Assembly (NCBI RefSeq): GCF_004146235.1
Contig: NZ_SELO01000001.1
Location: 248,001-312,000 of the forward strand
Origin: Tropicimonas sp. IMCC6043
GTDB taxonomy: Bacteria; Pseudomonadota; Alphaproteobacteria; Rhodobacterales; Rhodobacteraceae
Length of the DNA stretch: 64,000 nucleotides
Direction of reading: 5' to 3'
The notes under the pieces were generated by a model, which was not told the DNA's origin, did no database searches, and saw only the letters and a program-made list of their open reading frames with translations. Shown here piece after piece: positions 19,713 to 27,505 of this stretch. The stretch's first letter is position 1; each line of letters opens with the position of its first letter. Made by a program: the position numbers and the translations under genes.

Positions 19713-21155
19713 TCATGCGTTTTCTGGAGAAAGCGACATTGCATGCGGCGCGTCCTCCCGCGCCCCTGCAGCCGGCGCCAGCAACGAACGGAGCCGGACA
19801 ACGCTGCCGATGAGGATCATCGACGGGCTCCGGAACCCTTCCCGCGCGACCTTCTCCGCGATGTCGCCGAGCGTGCCGGTCAGCACGCGTTGTTCCGGGC
19901 GCGTCCCGTTCTCGATCACCGCAACGTCGGTCTCCATCGCCACGCCGTGGCGGCGAAACCCCTCGACCAGCGTGTCGAGATTGGAGAGCCCCATATAGAC
20001 CGCGACCGTCTGGGCCGGGCGGACCAGCACCTCCCAGTCGAGATCGAGCACGCCATCCTTGCCGTGTGCCGTCACGAAGAGGCAGGACTGGGCGTGGTCA
20101 CGATGCGTGAGCGGGATGCCGGCATAGGCGCCGCATCCGGCCGAGGCAGTGATGCCCGGCACTATCCTGACGGGGATTCCGGCCGCCACCAGCGCCTCCA
20201 TCTCCTCGCCACCGCGGCCGAAGATGAAGGGATCGCCGCCCTTCAGACGCAGGACCCGGTTGCCCTCGCGCGCCAGCTTCACCATCAGCGCGGAGATGTC
20301 TCCCTGCTCCATCACGTGTTCCTTGGGGAGCTTGCCGACATAGATCCGCTCGGCATCGCGGCGCACAAGTGACAGGATCTCGTCGCCGATCAGACGGTCG
20401 TAGAGCACGACGTCGGCCCGTTGCATCAGGCGCAGCGCGCGGAAAGTCAGCAGGTCCGGGTCGCCCGGACCGGCACCGACGAGATAGACCTCGCCGGGCG
20501 GCCGCCCCCGCTGTTCGGCCACTTGTTGAAGATCGGCCTCGAACCGTTTGACTGCACCTTCGGAATCCCCCGCGAGATAGAGATCCCCAACGGGCCCATC
20601 GATCATCCGTTCCCAAAAATGTCGCCGTTCCCGGCCGCTGTCGATCACTTCGGCGATGCGGTCGCGGAAGCCGCCGACGAAGGCGGTGAGCCGGCCGTAG
20701 ACCGGCGGCAGCATGGTCTCGATCCGCGCCCTGAGGGTGCGGGCGATGACGGGCGCCGCGCCGCCGGTGGAGATCGCCACCACCACCGGCGAGCGATCGA
20801 CGATCGAGGGCGTGACGAAGTCGCATTTGTCGGTCACGTCGGCGATGTTGCAGAGCACCTTGTGGGTGCGGGACCATTGGTAGAGCCGTTCGTCGCGGTC
20901 CTCCTCCTCGGAGGCTCCGTAGACGACGAGGCTTTCGGCGACATCCTCCTCCCGCGGCAGCCTGCGCTCGAAGCTGAGCCCCGCGGGTGCCGCCTCGACG
21001 ATGCCCATCAGGTCCTCACCCGGATCGGGATCGAGCGACAGCACATGCGCGCCGGCCGAGAGCGCCCGCTCCACGCGGCGCGCCGCCACCGAGCCACCGC
21101 CATCGACCAGAACCCGGCGACCGGCGACGGTCAGGAAGATCGGAAGGTTGTCCAT
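19713..21155 (-). CDS. cysG: Siroheme synthase (trifunctional CysG)
   Basis: A 480-aa fusion. Residues 1 to about 210 are the NAD-dependent precorrin-2 dehydrogenase/ferrochelatase (LPIFLTVAGRRVLVDGGGSVAARR, then CNIADVTDKCDFVTPSIV). About 220 to 465 is the SAM-dependent uroporphyrinogen III methyltransferase (VYLVGAGPGDPDLLTFRAL, VLRLKGGDPFIFGRGGEE, VVPGITA-type block). It makes siroheme, the cofactor of DsrAB encoded just across the divergent promoter, so this operon supplies the cofactor and the sulfite-oxidising step while the other supplies the reductase. Seven bases separate it from the small upstream gene. Confidence 0.95.
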   Translation of the reverse strand: MDNLPIFLTVAGRRVLVDGGGSVAARRVERALSAGAHVLSLDPDPGEDLMGIVEAAPAGLSFERRLPREEDVAESLVVYGASEEEDRDERLYQWSRTHKVLCNIADVTDKCDFVTPSIVDRSPVVVAISTGGAAPVIARTLRARIETMLPPVYGRLTAFVGGFRDRIAEVIDSGRERRHFWERMIDGPVGDLYLAGDSEGAVKRFEADLQQVAEQRGRPPGEVYLVGAGPGDPDLLTFRALRLMQRADVVLYDRLIGDEILSLVRRDAERIYVGKLPKEHVMEQGDISALMVKLAREGNRVLRLKGGDPFIFGRGGEEMEALVAAGIPVRIVPGITASAGCGAYAGIPLTHRDHAQSCLFVTAHGKDGVLDLDWEVLVRPAQTVAVYMGLSNLDTLVEGFRRHGVAMETDVAVIENGTRPEQRVLTGTLGDIAEKVAREGFRSPSMILIGSVVRLRSLLAPAAGAREDAPHAMSLSPENA

Positions 21156-21162
21156 GCGCCGG

Positions 21163-21366
21163 TCACTCCCGCGTGGCGGCGCCGATCAGCGCTTCGCCCA
21201 ACATGATCGCGGTCTCCGCGTCGAGATCCACCTGGGTAATCCGGTGGCCCTCGCGGAGCACGAGGCGCGTCATGCTCATCCCGCCGTCGAACTCGACGTG
21301 TCGGAGCATCGCCTTGCGCCGGTAGGGCAGATCGAATTCCGCCAGATCGGTGATCGTCTCAGTCAT
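21163..21366 (-). CDS. Small conserved-looking protein of unknown function (67 aa)
   Basis: A 67-residue protein rich in charged residues (YRRKAMLRHVEFDGGMSMTRLV then REGHRITQVDLDAETA) with no membrane segment, cysteine or recognisable motif. It overlaps the upstream small gene by 8 bases and precedes cysG by 7, so it is certainly placed inside the operon. The mixed beta pattern suggests a small single-domain fold. The linkage to siroheme synthesis and sulfite oxidation suggests an accessory role, but no function can be stated. Confidence 0.7.
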   Translation of the reverse strand: MTETITDLAEFDLPYRRKAMLRHVEFDGGMSMTRLVLREGHRITQVDLDAETAIMLGEALIGAATRE

Positions 21367-21556
21367 AGTCCAGTCCTCGCGTGAACGCGGTTTCGAGCAC
21401 CCATTGCCAGTTCCGCGGCGTGTCCCGGAAGTCGGGCTTCACGTCGAACTCGAGGAACATTTCGCCGGATTGTCCAGCGTGTTTAACCAGTTCCTCGAGT
21501 TCGGGGAAAGTGGTCACCTCCGGATGGGCGATGATCAGGTCACTCAGCTGCGCCAT
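21359..21556 (-). CDS. Small acidic protein of unknown function (65 aa)
   Basis: A 65-aa acidic protein starting MAQLSDLIIAHPEVTTFPEL, with aromatic residues near the end (NWQWVLETAFTRGLDYD) and no cysteine. Upstream in-frame starts lie inside the dioxygenase-like gene and add an arginine-rich stretch, so this ATG is chosen. It overlaps the genes on both sides (17 and 8 bases), a sign of coupled translation with the TauD-like gene. I do not recognise the family. Confidence 0.65.
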   Translation of the reverse strand: MAQLSDLIIAHPEVTTFPELEELVKHAGQSGEMFLEFDVKPDFRDTPRNWQWVLETAFTRGLDYD

Positions 21557-22508
21557 GGATTTCCTCCGCCACCCGGACATGAAACCGCAACCGGAGCATG
21601 ACGCGCCGGTCGGTTTCCGAGGCACCGTCCTCGAACCGGGTCCTGTTGTGAAGCACGTTGTTGTTGAGAATCCCCTGCCCCCGGTCGAGCCGGATCTGGC
21701 GCATCAGCGGATCGCCCGCGGCGAGCCAGGCCCGCAGCCAGTCCGCGGCCTCGAGCGTCGCGGAGTCCTGCCGCCAGTTGATCGAACGCGTGCGGGCGGT
21801 GTAGCGCATCTGCAACCGGCCAGTGGCCGGGTCGGGATAGAAGACCGGTCCGACCGAATCAGGCCGTATCGTGCCATCGGGCTCCCGGTTCTCGGGAATC
21901 GTCATCGCCTCGGGATGCATCAGCGCGCGAACGTAGGCCGGGTCGGCCTCGCGCAGGCGCAGATAGGCCAGCTCAGGGTCCATCAGCTGATTCTCGCCGC
22001 CCGACAGCGCCTTCTGGTGGCAGTGCAGGAGGAAGCCGGCGACGCGGTTTTCGGGGGCGCTGTAATACCCATCGGTATGCCAGTTCATCGCCTTGGGAGT
22101 ATAGGGAATATAGCCCTTCTTTCCCTCTTCCGAGGAGGTACGCAGCGCCACGACCCCGGCCGCGCCGGACGAGCGGTGCGCCTCCGACTCCAGCAGGCCG
22201 AAATGCTGCGCGAACCGTGCGAGCGCCGCGCTCGCGGCCGCGACATCGGTCTCGGGATGCGCAACCGAATAGACCGCGAAATTGCCGAGCGCACAGCGGG
22301 CCTCAAGCTCCCGCACCGCCTCCGGAGAGGGTGATTCCAGCGAATCCACCTCGACCGGCGGCAGCGCCTGCAGGCGTTCAGAGACCCTCAATCGGGCCGC
22401 CCGCCACGCCGTCCAGGCCGTGTTCGGCTCCAGATCCTGCCATCTGAAATTCCTGATAATTTCGCTATCCTCGACCGACCCCAAACGGTAACCCCCCGAT
22501 TTTCCCAC
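21540..22508 (-). CDS. TauD/TfdA-like Fe(II)/2-oxoglutarate dioxygenase homologue
   Basis: A 322-aa protein with the TauD-type facial triad: His144-x-Asp146 in NWHTDGYY and distal His287 in NNNVLHNRTRF, with Arg302 nearby as the likely 2-oxoglutarate ligand. It is the first gene of the leftward cysG-soe operon, an unusual place for a sulfonate or clavaminate-type oxygenase. The GTG start has a weak Shine-Dalgarno; a TTG at codon 9, with GGGGGG seven bases before it, is a credible alternative. Substrate unknown. The location suggests a link to sulfur oxidation, for example generating sulfite from an organosulfur compound or modifying a cofactor, but this is inference. Confidence 0.75.
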   Translation of the reverse strand: MGKSGGYRLGSVEDSEIIRNFRWQDLEPNTAWTAWRAARLRVSERLQALPPVEVDSLESPSPEAVRELEARCALGNFAVYSVAHPETDVAAASAALARFAQHFGLLESEAHRSSGAAGVVALRTSSEEGKKGYIPYTPKAMNWHTDGYYSAPENRVAGFLLHCHQKALSGGENQLMDPELAYLRLREADPAYVRALMHPEAMTIPENREPDGTIRPDSVGPVFYPDPATGRLQMRYTARTRSINWRQDSATLEAADWLRAWLAAGDPLMRQIRLDRGQGILNNNVLHNRTRFEDGASETDRRVMLRLRFHVRVAEEIHGAAE

Positions 22509-22741
22509 TCTATGTTATCTTCTGCGGCGCAGCATTCCTTCGCTGCGGTGCAATATTGTTGCGCGCATCAACGCAGGAGTTGCACAATCTTTTAACATTC
22601 GTAAAATAATATGTGTAGATGCTTCGTTAGGAAACGCACAGCCGAAGATCGCGCACCCATCCGCAGCCCCCGGTTTCAGAGGAGATCCGGAGGCCGCCAG
22701 ATCCGCACGGATCGGGACGCGTCAGAGCCAGGGAGGACATG
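22509..22741. other. Divergent intergenic region between the cysG-soe and dsr operons
   Basis: This 233-bp region is strongly AT-rich in its middle compared with the surrounding genes and must hold promoters for both operons. Apart from the candidate dsr promoter at 22580-22607, no operator could be recognised by eye. Confidence 0.6.
22580..22607 (+). promoter_or_regulatory. Candidate sigma-70 promoter of the dsr operon
   Basis: TTGCAC (22580-22585), a 16-base spacer and TAAAAT (22602-22607) form a good -35/-10 pair in the AT-rich core of the divergent region. It would give a leader of about 130 bases before dsrA. Confidence 0.45.
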
Positions 22742-24037
22742 ATGAAGGACGACCCACAGGACCGCGGCGACGAGCGGAAGATCCACCCGACACCGTTGCT
22801 GGACGAGCTCGAGGACGGCCCCTGGCCGAGCTTCGTGACCGGCCTCAAGCGGCTTCGCGACGAAGGCTCCGAAAGCAACCGCAAGATCATGAATGACCTG
22901 CTCGGTCAGCTCAACCATTCCTACGAGAACCGGATGGGCTACTGGAAGGGCGGCACGGTCTCGGTCTTCGGCTATGGCGGCGGCATCATCCCGCGCTTCT
23001 CCGAGGTCGCGGACAAGTTCCCGGAATCGAAGGAGTTCCATACGCTGCGGGTCATGCCGCCGGCGGGCTATCACTACACGACCGAAATCCTGCGCAAGAT
23101 GTGCGACATCTGGGAGCGGCACGGCTCGGGCCTCATCGCCTTCCACGGCCAGTCCGGGGATATCATGTTCCAGGGCTGCACCACGGAGAACACCCAGAAG
23201 GCGTTCGACGAGCTCAACGAGATCGGCTTCGACCTCGGTGGCGCCGGACCTGCGCTGCGCACGGCGATGTCCTGTGTCGGCCATGCCCGCTGCGAGCAGT
23301 CCTGTTATGACGAGGTCCGGGCACACCGGACGATCATCAACAAGCTCCTGGACGAGATGCATCGCCCGGCCCTGCCCTACAAGTTCAAGTTCAAGTTCTC
23401 GGGCTGCGCCAACGACTGCGTGAACGCCATCCACCGCGCCGATTTCGCGGTGATCGGCACCTGGCGCGACGACATCAAGATCAACCAGGAGAAGGTCAAG
23501 GAGCACATCGCCGCCAAGGGCCGGAAATACACGATCGACACCGTCGTCTCGATGTGCCCGACCCGCGCGATCTCGCTCAACGACGACGACACGATCGAGA
23601 TCGACAACAAGTCCTGCGTGCGCTGCATGCACTGCATCAACGTGATGACCAAGGCGCTCAGCCCGGGCGATGACCGGGGTGTCTCGATCATGATCGGCGG
23701 CAAGCGGGCGCTGAAGATCGGCGACCTGATGGGGATCATGGTGGTGCCCTTCATGAAGCTGGAAACCGACGAGGATTTCGAGAAGCTCGAGGATTTCGCA
23801 GAGCGCGTCGTGGAGTTCTTCGCCGACAACGCGCTGGAGCACGAACGCGTGGGCGAGACAATCGACCGGATCGGCCTGCCGGCCTTCCTCGAAGCGCTCG
23901 ACATCGAGCCCGACCCGAACATGGTCAACCATCCGCGGACCTCCTGCTACGTGCGCACCGACGATTTCGACGAGGAGGCGGAGAAGTGGTTCGAGCGCAA
24001 GGCGCGCGAGGCGGGGCTTCAGATCAGCGCCGAATGA
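22742..24037 (+). CDS. dsrA: Dissimilatory (oxidative-type) sulfite reductase alpha subunit
   Basis: A 431-aa DsrA. The siroheme-[4Fe-4S] ligands are the pairs in CVGHARC and GCANDC, and a ferredoxin insert follows (CPTRAISL, then SCVRCMHCINV). In sulfur oxidisers DsrAB works in reverse, releasing sulfite from sulfur carried on DsrC. Oxidative direction is inferred from the partner set: DsrEFH and DsrL are present and dsrD is absent. Two tandem ATGs exist (22739 and 22742); the second has better spacing from GGGAGG. First gene of a 14-gene rightward run. Confidence 0.97.
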   Translation: MKDDPQDRGDERKIHPTPLLDELEDGPWPSFVTGLKRLRDEGSESNRKIMNDLLGQLNHSYENRMGYWKGGTVSVFGYGGGIIPRFSEVADKFPESKEFHTLRVMPPAGYHYTTEILRKMCDIWERHGSGLIAFHGQSGDIMFQGCTTENTQKAFDELNEIGFDLGGAGPALRTAMSCVGHARCEQSCYDEVRAHRTIINKLLDEMHRPALPYKFKFKFSGCANDCVNAIHRADFAVIGTWRDDIKINQEKVKEHIAAKGRKYTIDTVVSMCPTRAISLNDDDTIEIDNKSCVRCMHCINVMTKALSPGDDRGVSIMIGGKRALKIGDLMGIMVVPFMKLETDEDFEKLEDFAERVVEFFADNALEHERVGETIDRIGLPAFLEALDIEPDPNMVNHPRTSCYVRTDDFDEEAEKWFERKAREAGLQISAE

Positions 24038-24099
24038 CCGGCTTGGCTTGACGATACAGGACCGTCCGGGCCCGCGCGCCCGGACCGAGGGAGGACGAC

Positions 24100-25182
24100 A
24101 TGAAAGACCAGACCGACACCCCCCGTACGCCCGACGAGGTCGGCGTTCCGGACCCGTTCCAGTACATGCACCCGGTGATGAAGGCCAATTACGGCAACTG
24201 GGACTGGCATGACCGCCCGCAACACGGCGTGCTGCGCCACGTCTCCAAGTCTGGCGACGTGATCTACACGATACGCGCCGGCACGCAGCGGCAGATGGAC
24301 GTTTTCACCATCCGCAAGCTCTGCGACATCGGCGACAAGTTTGCCGACGGCCATGTGCGGTTCACGACACGATCGAACATCGAGTATCTCGTGGCCGACG
24401 AGGCGAAGATCGAGCCGCTGATCGCCGCGCTGAACGAGGCCGGCTTCCCGGTCGGCGGCACCGGCGCCTCGATCTCGATGATTTCGCACACCCAGGGCTG
24501 GCTCCATTGCGACATCCCCGGCACCGACGCGTCTGGCGTGGTCAAGGGGCTGATGGACATGCTGCATGAGGAGTTCGTGCATGACCGGATGCCGAACCGG
24601 CTCCGGATCACCACGTCCTGCTGCCAGATCAACTGCGGCGGCCAGGGCGACATCGCGGTCAACGTGCAATACACCAAGCCGCCGAAGATCAACCACGACC
24701 TGGTGGCGAATGTCTGCGAGCGCCCGGCCGTCGTGGCGCGCTGCCCGGTGGCGGCGATCCGGCCGGCGATGGTCAACGGCAAGCCCTCGCTCGAGGTTGA
24801 CGAGAAGAAATGCGTCTGCTGCGGCGCCTGCTACCCGCCCTGCCCGCCGATGCAGATCAACGGCGCGGATTCGACCAAGATCGCCATCTGGGTCGGCGGC
24901 AAGCATTCGAACGCCCGCTCCAAGCCCACTTTCCACAAGCTGGCGGTCGCCAACCTTCCCAACAACGCGCCGCACTGGCCGGAGGTGAAGGACGTCGTGC
25001 GGCGGATCGTCGAGGCCTACAAGGAGGACGCGAAGCACTGGGAGCGCATGGGCGAGTGGATCGACAGGATCGGCTGGAACCGGTTCTTCGAGATGACCAA
25101 CCTGGCCTTCACCAAGCACCATCTCGACACATGGACCGGCGCGCGGAAGTCCATGAACATGTCGGCCCATCTGCACTTCTGA
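24100..25182 (+). CDS. dsrB: Dissimilatory sulfite reductase beta subunit
   Basis: A 360-aa DsrB pairing with DsrA as an alpha2beta2 enzyme in the cytoplasm. It has the siroheme/cluster segment TTSCCQINCGGQGDIA near residues 170-185, RCPVAAIRP, and a ferredoxin insert with CVCCGACYPPCPPM near 242-255. In DsrB the siroheme is the catalytic one. The start follows GGGAGGACGAC. Together with DsrA it is of the expected size and shows no missing ligand. Confidence 0.97.
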   Translation: MKDQTDTPRTPDEVGVPDPFQYMHPVMKANYGNWDWHDRPQHGVLRHVSKSGDVIYTIRAGTQRQMDVFTIRKLCDIGDKFADGHVRFTTRSNIEYLVADEAKIEPLIAALNEAGFPVGGTGASISMISHTQGWLHCDIPGTDASGVVKGLMDMLHEEFVHDRMPNRLRITTSCCQINCGGQGDIAVNVQYTKPPKINHDLVANVCERPAVVARCPVAAIRPAMVNGKPSLEVDEKKCVCCGACYPPCPPMQINGADSTKIAIWVGGKHSNARSKPTFHKLAVANLPNNAPHWPEVKDVVRRIVEAYKEDAKHWERMGEWIDRIGWNRFFEMTNLAFTKHHLDTWTGARKSMNMSAHLHF

Positions 25183-25198
25183 CCGGAAAGGACGAACC

Positions 25199-25591
25199 GT
25201 GAAGCTAGGAGTCGTCGTCAGCGAGGGTCCCTATACCCATCAGGCCGCTGACACCGCGTATCATTTCGTGAAGGCAGCGCTGGACAAGGGCCACGAGGTT
25301 CCGCGCGTGTTCTTCTACCACGACGGGGTGAACGTCTCGACGCGCCTCTCGGTTCCGCCACAGGACGAGCGCCACATCCAGCAGAACTGGACGGCGCTCG
25401 CCCAGGAAAAGGGCATCGACCTAGTGGTCTGCATCGCTGCCGCACAGCGCCGCGGGCTGCTCGACGAAAACGAAGCGAAGCGCCAGGGCAAGGATTCCAA
25501 CAATATCGCCGAGGGGTTCCGGATCTCCGGCCTTGGACAGTTGATCGAAATGGGCATCCAGACCGACCGTCTGGTGATGTTCGGGGATTGA
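25199..25591 (+). CDS. dsrE: Sulfur-transfer protein DsrE
   Basis: A 130-aa DsrE with the active Cys78 in LVVCIAAAQRRGLL, the residue that carries persulfide in the DsrE2F2H2 hexamer and passes sulfur to DsrC. GTG start is preceded by GGAAAGGA. Together with dsrF and dsrH it marks an oxidising Dsr system, since sulfate reducers lack this trio. Confidence 0.96.
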   Translation: MKLGVVVSEGPYTHQAADTAYHFVKAALDKGHEVPRVFFYHDGVNVSTRLSVPPQDERHIQQNWTALAQEKGIDLVVCIAAAQRRGLLDENEAKRQGKDSNNIAEGFRISGLGQLIEMGIQTDRLVMFGD

Positions 25592-25601
25592 GGGGAGCGA
25601 G

Positions 25602-26009
25602 ATGTCCGAGACCAAGAAGTTCCTCTACGTGAACCGCAAGGCGCCCTACGGGACGATCTATGCGCTCGAGAGCCTCGAGGTGGTGCTGATCGGCGCGGCC
25701 TTCGAACAGGATGTCTCCATGGCGTTCCTCGACGACGGCGTGTTCCAGCTCACCAAGGGCCAGAACACCGAGGCGATTGGCGTGAAGAATTTCTCGCCGA
25801 CCTTCCGGGCGCTCGGCGATTACGAGGTCACCAAGCTCTATGTCGAGATGGAATCGCTCGAGGAGCGCGGCCTCGGCCCGGACGACCTCCAGGAGATCAC
25901 CTACGAGGACGAGGATGACGACTGGGAGGAGAAACCCTCGATCCGGATCGTCAGCCGCACCGAGATGGCCGACATCATGGCCGACCAGGATGTCGTGTTG
26001 AGCTTCTGA
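25602..26009 (+). CDS. dsrF: Sulfur-transfer complex subunit DsrF
   Basis: A 135-aa DsrF (RKAPYGTIYALESLEVVLIG, then LDDGVFQLTKGQ). It has no cysteine, as expected for the structural subunit of the hexamer, and has a long acidic stretch (EDEDDDWEEK) before the last strand, also seen in other DsrF proteins. Ten bases after dsrE, ten before dsrH. Confidence 0.95.
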   Translation: MSETKKFLYVNRKAPYGTIYALESLEVVLIGAAFEQDVSMAFLDDGVFQLTKGQNTEAIGVKNFSPTFRALGDYEVTKLYVEMESLEERGLGPDDLQEITYEDEDDDWEEKPSIRIVSRTEMADIMADQDVVLSF

Positions 26010-26018
26010 AGGGAACCC

Positions 26019-26327
26019 ATGTCCACTTTGCACACCGTCAACAAGTCGCCCTTCGGAAACGGAGCGCTCTTGAGCTGCATCAATCACTGCAAGCCGGGAG
26101 ATGCGGTATTGCTGATCGAGGATGGCGTCTACGGCGCGCTCGCGGGCTCTGTCGTCGAACACGCGGTCATAACCTGCGCGCCCTCCGTCTCGATCTACGT
26201 GCTGGAAGGCGACGCCGAGGCGCGGGGGATCGGCCCCGCGAAGCGGCTCCCGGACGTCCAGTCGGTCGGGTACGACGGCTTCGTCGATCTCGTGGCGACC
26301 CACGATCGCACCCAGGCCTGGCTCTGA
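26019..26327 (+). CDS. dsrH: Sulfur-transfer complex subunit DsrH
   Basis: A 102-aa DsrH/TusB-family protein starting MSTLHTVNKSPFGNGALLSC, with Cys20 at the conserved position and a second Cys24, followed by GDAVLLIEDGVYGAL. It completes the DsrEFH hexamer. A small hairpin separates it from dsrC. Confidence 0.95.
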   Translation: MSTLHTVNKSPFGNGALLSCINHCKPGDAVLLIEDGVYGALAGSVVEHAVITCAPSVSIYVLEGDAEARGIGPAKRLPDVQSVGYDGFVDLVATHDRTQAWL

Positions 26328-26332
26328 AAACC

Positions 26333-26349
26333 CGCCCCGAAAGGGGGCG
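26333..26349 (+). promoter_or_regulatory. mRNA hairpin before dsrC
   Basis: CGCCCC and GGGGCG (6-bp stem, 5-base loop) lie between dsrH and dsrC, followed by a purine-rich leader (GAAAGAAGGAAAGAAAG) that holds the dsrC Shine-Dalgarno. With the hairpin after dsrC it may delimit a stable dsrC segment of the transcript. It lacks a U-tract. Confidence 0.4.
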
Positions 26350-26371
26350 CACTGAAAGAAGGAAAGAAAGA

Positions 26372-26704
26372 ATGTCCTATCAGGTGAACGGTCACACGAT
26401 CGAGCACGACGAGGAAGGCTATATCACCACCCTCTCGGACTGGTCGAAGGAACTGGCCGACGAGATCGCCAAGGTCGAGAATATCGACATGACCGAGGAG
26501 CACTGGGCCGTCGTGAACTTCCTGCGGGATTACTACGACGAATACCAGATCGCGCCGGCCGTCCGGGTGCTGATCAAGGCGATCAAGAAGGAAATGGGCC
26601 CCGAGAAGGGCAACAACAAATACATGTATGAGTTGTTCCCCTACGGCCCGGCCAAGCAGGCGTGCAAGATCGCCGGTCTGCCGAAGCCGACCGGCTGCGT
26701 CTAA
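26372..26704 (+). CDS. dsrC: Sulfur-carrier protein DsrC
   Basis: A 110-aa DsrC with both redox cysteines on the flexible C-terminal arm: Cys98 (QACKIAG) and penultimate Cys109 (PTGCV), 11 residues apart as in true DsrC. It accepts sulfur from DsrEFH, is the substrate of DsrAB as a persulfide or trisulfide, and is reoxidised by the DsrK-containing membrane complex. The purine-rich leader and flanking hairpins suggest high expression. Confidence 0.97.
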   Translation: MSYQVNGHTIEHDEEGYITTLSDWSKELADEIAKVENIDMTEEHWAVVNFLRDYYDEYQIAPAVRVLIKAIKKEMGPEKGNNKYMYELFPYGPAKQACKIAGLPKPTGCV

Positions 26705-26724
26705 ACTGCTCGTGACGACACGCC

Positions 26725-26757
26725 AAGCCCCTGAAAATTAACGAAACGCAGGGGCTT
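26725..26757 (+). promoter_or_regulatory. 9-bp stem-loop between dsrC and dsrM
   Basis: AAGCCCCTG (26725-26733) and CAGGGGCTT (26749-26757) pair perfectly around a 15-base A-rich loop. The dsrM Shine-Dalgarno GGGAGG starts four bases later. No U-run follows, so it is more likely an mRNA-protecting or partial attenuating element than a full terminator, which fits a need for much more DsrC than membrane subunits. Confidence 0.5.
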
Positions 26758-26773
26758 AACGGGAGGACTCCGC

Positions 26774-27496
26774 GTGCTGGGATACATCTATGCCATTCTT
26801 TTCTACGCCGCGACGGCGATCCTCGTGATCGGTCTGGCGTCGAAGATCTGGATCTATGCCCGCACGCCGGCGCCCCTGAAGATTCCCACGACGCCCGCGC
26901 CGAAGACGCGCTCGGGCGTCGTGCTCCGGATGTTCCGCGAGGTCGTGTTCTTCGAGAGCCTCTACAAGTCCAACAAGTGGATCTGGCTCTTCGGCTGGAT
27001 GTTCCACATGGGGATGTGGCTGGTGCTTATCCGCCACCTGCGCTATTTCACTCAGCCGGTCTGGGGATGGGTGGAACTCGCACAGCCCTTCGGCATCTAT
27101 GCCGCCTTCGCCATGCTGATCGGGCTCGGCGGGCTCTGGGCGCGGCGGGTGCTGGTCGAACGGATCAAGTATATCACCAACCCCTCCGATCACCTGATGC
27201 TGGCGCTCCTGATGGGCATCGTGCTCTCGGGCATGATGATGCGCTTCGTCACGCGCACCGACATCGTCTCGGTCAAGGTCTACATGCTCGGGCTGATGCG
27301 CTTCGACGTGGGTTACATGCCTGCCGACCCGGTGCTGATGCTGCATCTGTTCCTCGTTGCGACGCTGATGATCGTCTTCCCGGTCTCCAAGCTGCTGCAT
27401 GCGCCGGGCGTGTTCTTCAGCCCGTCCCGCAACCAGGTCGACAACCCGCGCGAGAAGCGCCACATCGCCCCCTGGGCGGCCAAACTCGAGAGCTGA
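26774..27496 (+). CDS. dsrM: DsrM, haem b membrane subunit of the DsrMKJOP complex
   Basis: A 240-aa membrane protein related to NarI, with about five helices starting YIYAILFYAATAILVIG. Histidines in the helices (FHMGMWLVLIRHLRY, DHLMLAL, MLHLFLVAT) are candidate haem b ligands. It exchanges electrons with quinone and binds DsrK. GTG start with GGGAGG upstream. dsrK follows after nine bases. Confidence 0.94.
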   Translation: MLGYIYAILFYAATAILVIGLASKIWIYARTPAPLKIPTTPAPKTRSGVVLRMFREVVFFESLYKSNKWIWLFGWMFHMGMWLVLIRHLRYFTQPVWGWVELAQPFGIYAAFAMLIGLGGLWARRVLVERIKYITNPSDHLMLALLMGIVLSGMMMRFVTRTDIVSVKVYMLGLMRFDVGYMPADPVLMLHLFLVATLMIVFPVSKLLHAPGVFFSPSRNQVDNPREKRHIAPWAAKLES

Positions 27497-27505
27497 GGAT
27501 ACGTC

